A DNA stretch of 26,881 nucleotides from JBEVNX01 sp040507895 (GTDB lineage Bacteria; Desulfobacterota; Binatia; JACPRU01). Both the position numbers and the translations under genes were made by a program. This document shows, in pieces, positions 24,544-26,881 of this stretch. The stretch covers positions 1-26,881 of the forward strand of contig JBEVNX010000222.1 in the NCBI GenBank assembly GCA_040507895.1. Reading direction: 5' to 3'. Positions within the stretch are counted from its first letter, which is position 1. Each line of letters opens with the position of its first letter. The notes beneath the pieces were generated by a model, which was not told the origin of the DNA, made no database searches, and saw only the letters and a program-made list of their open reading frames with translations.

Positions 24544-25299
24544 CTAGTCGGACGGGTCCTGCGAGCTCGGGCCTCGCCGCGGAGTCGCGCCGTCTCGACC
24601 TGGGCGTCGAGGGAAGATGACGACGTGGCGGAGCACACCTTCGCCGTCACTGCGCGTGCCCAACCTCGAGTCGTTCGCCAGCGCCAAATGAACGATTCTC
24701 CGCTCCCGCGCCGTCGAGGGATTCATCGCTACAGGGCGTCCGGTCTCCCGCACGCGGGAAGCCAAGCGGTGGGCGGTATCGACCAACTCGCGACGCCTTC
24801 GCTCGCGGTACCCTTCTGCATCCAGCGCGATTCGCTTGATGCGCTCGTCCTTCCGTTCGACGAGCCGGTTCAAGAGATACTCGAGCGCGTCGAGCGTTTG
24901 CCCATGCCGACCGATGAGCAACCCCCCGGCTTCGCTCGAAATACGCAAACAAACCTCCCCGAGTTCGTCGCCGCCAACCGAATCGATTCTCGCGCCGAAC
25001 CCCATGAGCTCGAGAAGGCGCCCGAGAATGCGGACCGCATCGTCGCCGGCCGCATCGGCCGTACTCTGCGCTTGCGACATTGCAGCGGCCGCTTGGCTCG
25101 GTCCGACGACGGCGGTGTCACGTACCGAAACACGCACACGCGCCGGCTGGCTGCCGAAGCCGAAAACCCCACGCCGAGCGTCCTGCAAGATCTCCACCTC
25201 GGCTTGCTCCCGCGAGATGGCGAGCGCGGCGAGGGCGTTGTCGATGGCCTCGTCGATGGTCTCGCCCTCCGCCTCCAGCAGTTTGCCGCTTGCCGACAC
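24544..25299 (-). CDS. jag: Jag/KhpB RNA-binding protein
   Basis: The 251-residue protein starts at GTG with GGAGA eight bases upstream. Domains in order: Jag-N (1-50, with GVFGFG at 44-49), an Ala/Gln-rich linker (60-85), a KH domain (GLLIGRHGQT, 126-135) and an R3H domain (NPSTARERRIVH, Arg200 and His204). A basic, disordered tail follows. It binds RNA and is usually encoded next to yidC; in Gram-positives it affects cell division and envelope synthesis. The yidC stop is 20 bases upstream. Confidence 0.96.
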   Translation of the reverse strand: MSASGKLLEAEGETIDEAIDNALAALAISREQAEVEILQDARRGVFGFGSQPARVRVSVRDTAVVGPSQAAAAMSQAQSTADAAGDDAVRILGRLLELMGFGARIDSVGGDELGEVCLRISSEAGGLLIGRHGQTLDALEYLLNRLVERKDERIKRIALDAEGYRERRRRELVDTAHRLASRVRETGRPVAMNPSTARERRIVHLALANDSRLGTRSDGEGVLRHVVIFPRRPGRDGATPRRGPSSQDPSD

Positions 25300-25319
25300 G
25301 AACTCGTTCTCCGCTCAGG

Positions 25320-26881
25320 TCACCGCGCGGATCGCTGCATGAGTATCTGCTGCGCGATCGTCAGGATGTTGTTGACGAGCCAATAGAGTGCAAGCCCCGA
25401 TGGAAAGTTGATGAACATCACCGTGAACACCAGGGGCATGATCATCATGATGCGCTGTTGCGCGGGATCGCCGACCTGCGGGGTCATTCTCTGCTGCACG
25501 AGCATGCTGAGGCCCATCAACAACGTCAGCACGGGAATGCGAATCTCCGTACCGGCGATCATCGCAAGCGGGGGCCTCGGGAACGGCGGTAGCCGATCGG
25601 GAGCCGAGAGATCGTTGATCCAAAGGGCGAAGGGCGCGTGACGGAGCTCCACGGCGGAGAGTAGCGCGTTGTATAGGCCGATGAAGATCGGCATCTGCAC
25701 GACCATCGGCAAACAGCCGCCGAGCGGATTCACGTTGTGGCGACGGTAGAGCTCCATGACCTCCTTGTTGAGAGCGGCTCGATCGTCGGCGTACTTGTCC
25801 TGAAGCTTCTTCATTTGCGGCTGAAGCTTCTGCATGTCCTGCATGGATTTGTAGCTCTTGTGCGTGAGCGGCACGGTGACGAGCTTGACGAGGAGCGTGA
25901 GCAAAATGATGTCGATTCCGTAGTTCCCGGTCGCGCGATGGAAGACCTTCAGGATGCGTAGCATCGGCTCGGCGACGAAGCTGAACCAGCCGAGGTCCAC
26001 GGCCCGGGTGAGATGGTGCCCGACCGACGCCAGTGCGCTCAAATCCTTCGGCCCCGCGTACACTGTGAACGGGTATGGGCCCGCCGATAGCGCCGCTATG
26101 GGCACCAGCACCTCGGCGAAGATTTCGCCGTTGTCTTTCTTGACCCAGAGCCGCACCGCATCGTTTTCCCGGGGCGCCATGGCGGACAGAAAGTAGCTGT
26201 CCGCGTAACCCGCCCAGTGGATCAAGGGTGGCGTCGGTTCCGGTGCCGCCCGCGTATCGGGAAGGATCAGGCCCTGCGCCAGCTCGGTCTCGTTGAAGTG
26301 CAGAAGCTTGCCGCCCACTAGGGCCTCCGGACCTTGGTACGAGTAGGCCGCCTGAAGGTACGAGGAGGTCGCCTGACTTTCGGTCGGGCTATGCGTCCAG
26401 CGGATCCCGGCCTCGGCGTACTCGTGCCGCGGATCGGAGACTTCCAAGCCGAGCTCGAATGCGTAACTCCCGCCGTCGAAACGCAAGCGCTTGGCGATCG
26501 TGACACCGTCGAGCGTTTCACCCCGCAGCAGTAGCTCGTCGCTCCGACCCGCGTCGACGGCGAGGGCCGTGGCACTCGGCTTGTAGACGACGCTCTGATC
26601 GCTCAGCGATTTCTCGCCGCGCAACAAGACGCCGAGAGGCAAGTCGTGGCTCGCCCCCGCGGCGACGAGTTCGAGCGGGGGGCTCAGCGGGTCGACGGTG
26701 GCCCGATAGCGCTTCAGTTGAAGGCTCACGAGTCGCCCGCCAAGCGTCGAGAAGCCCGCCCGAACGAGCGGCGTCTCGATCATGATGTCTGCGTTCGGCC
26801 GAGCCGAAGCTTCCCCGGTGGAAGAGGCTGGAACGTCGGCTGTCGGCGCTCGGGGCGGCAGCTCGGGTATGTCGGGGGCTC
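25320..26881 (-). CDS. yidC: Membrane protein insertase YidC, cut by window edge
   Basis: The frame runs off the right edge, so the first membrane helix and start are not seen. An internal ATG at 26783 is not the start, since the frame stays open upstream with a Pro/Ala-rich linker. The large periplasmic domain (ETPLVRAGFSTLGGRL to about WFSFVAEPML) marks the Gram-negative form. The conserved insertase core follows: NYGIDIILLTLLVKL, the cytoplasmic coil (SMQDMQKLQPQMKKLQ), NPLGGCLPMVVQMPIFIGLY, and a last helix FPSGLALYWLVNN. YidC inserts proteins, including ATP synthase F0 subunits, into the inner membrane. jag is immediately downstream. Confidence 0.98.
   Translation of the reverse strand, partial: APDIPELPPRAPTADVPASSTGEASARPNADIMIETPLVRAGFSTLGGRLVSLQLKRYRATVDPLSPPLELVAAGASHDLPLGVLLRGEKSLSDQSVVYKPSATALAVDAGRSDELLLRGETLDGVTIAKRLRFDGGSYAFELGLEVSDPRHEYAEAGIRWTHSPTESQATSSYLQAAYSYQGPEALVGGKLLHFNETELAQGLILPDTRAAPEPTPPLIHWAGYADSYFLSAMAPRENDAVRLWVKKDNGEIFAEVLVPIAALSAGPYPFTVYAGPKDLSALASVGHHLTRAVDLGWFSFVAEPMLRILKVFHRATGNYGIDIILLTLLVKLVTVPLTHKSYKSMQDMQKLQPQMKKLQDKYADDRAALNKEVMELYRRHNVNPLGGCLPMVVQMPIFIGLYNALLSAVELRHAPFALWINDLSAPDRLPPFPRPPLAMIAGTEIRIPVLTLLMGLSMLVQQRMTPQVGDPAQQRIMMIMPLVFTVMFINFPSGLALYWLVNNILTIAQQILMQRSAR

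Overview
The window is GC-rich bacterial chromosome with dense genes, mostly on the minus strand. From about 26.9 kb down to 12.2 kb the minus-strand order is yidC, jag, mnmE, mnmG, rsmG, parA, parB, a bactofilin, two atpF-type genes, then atpH, atpA, atpG, atpD and atpC. Two parS sites sit inside this block. This layout matches the origin-proximal region of deltaproteobacteria-type genomes (Geobacter-like order). High GC and the accessory genes suggest a Desulfobacterota or Binatota-like lineage. That placement is inference from gene order and recalled families, not from a search.

Right part (12.2-26.9 kb): housekeeping genes for membrane protein insertion (YidC, Jag), tRNA wobble uridine modification (MnmE, MnmG), 16S rRNA methylation (RsmG), chromosome segregation (ParA, ParB, parS), a cytoskeletal bactofilin, and the F1 plus peripheral-stalk part of ATP synthase. 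The F0 genes for subunits a and c (atpB, atpE) are not here. yidC is cut by the right edge.

Middle (2.0-12.1 kb): behind atpC lie two M16-type peptidase genes, one with the zinc motif and one without. Next come a DHH-family phosphoesterase with a likely promoter, a YfhO-type membrane protein, a fused electron-transfer flavoprotein (beta and alpha in one chain), an exported TPR protein, a zinc-finger membrane protein, a small protein of unknown function and a glyoxalase-fold protein. Three convergent gene pairs here overlap at their 3' ends.

Left part (1-2.0 kb): a gene-poor accessory strip ending at tRNA-Gly(CCC), which has its own terminator. Beside the 3' end of the tRNA are the C-terminal piece of a tyrosine recombinase and a helix-turn-helix fragment, which look like the scar of an integrated element. 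Farther left is a Cys-rich 123-residue protein gene, with a related tiny ORF just downstream and another upstream, and a 20-residue zinc-ribbon peptide. These tiny ORFs are the least familiar part of the window. No CRISPR array or complete mobile element was seen.
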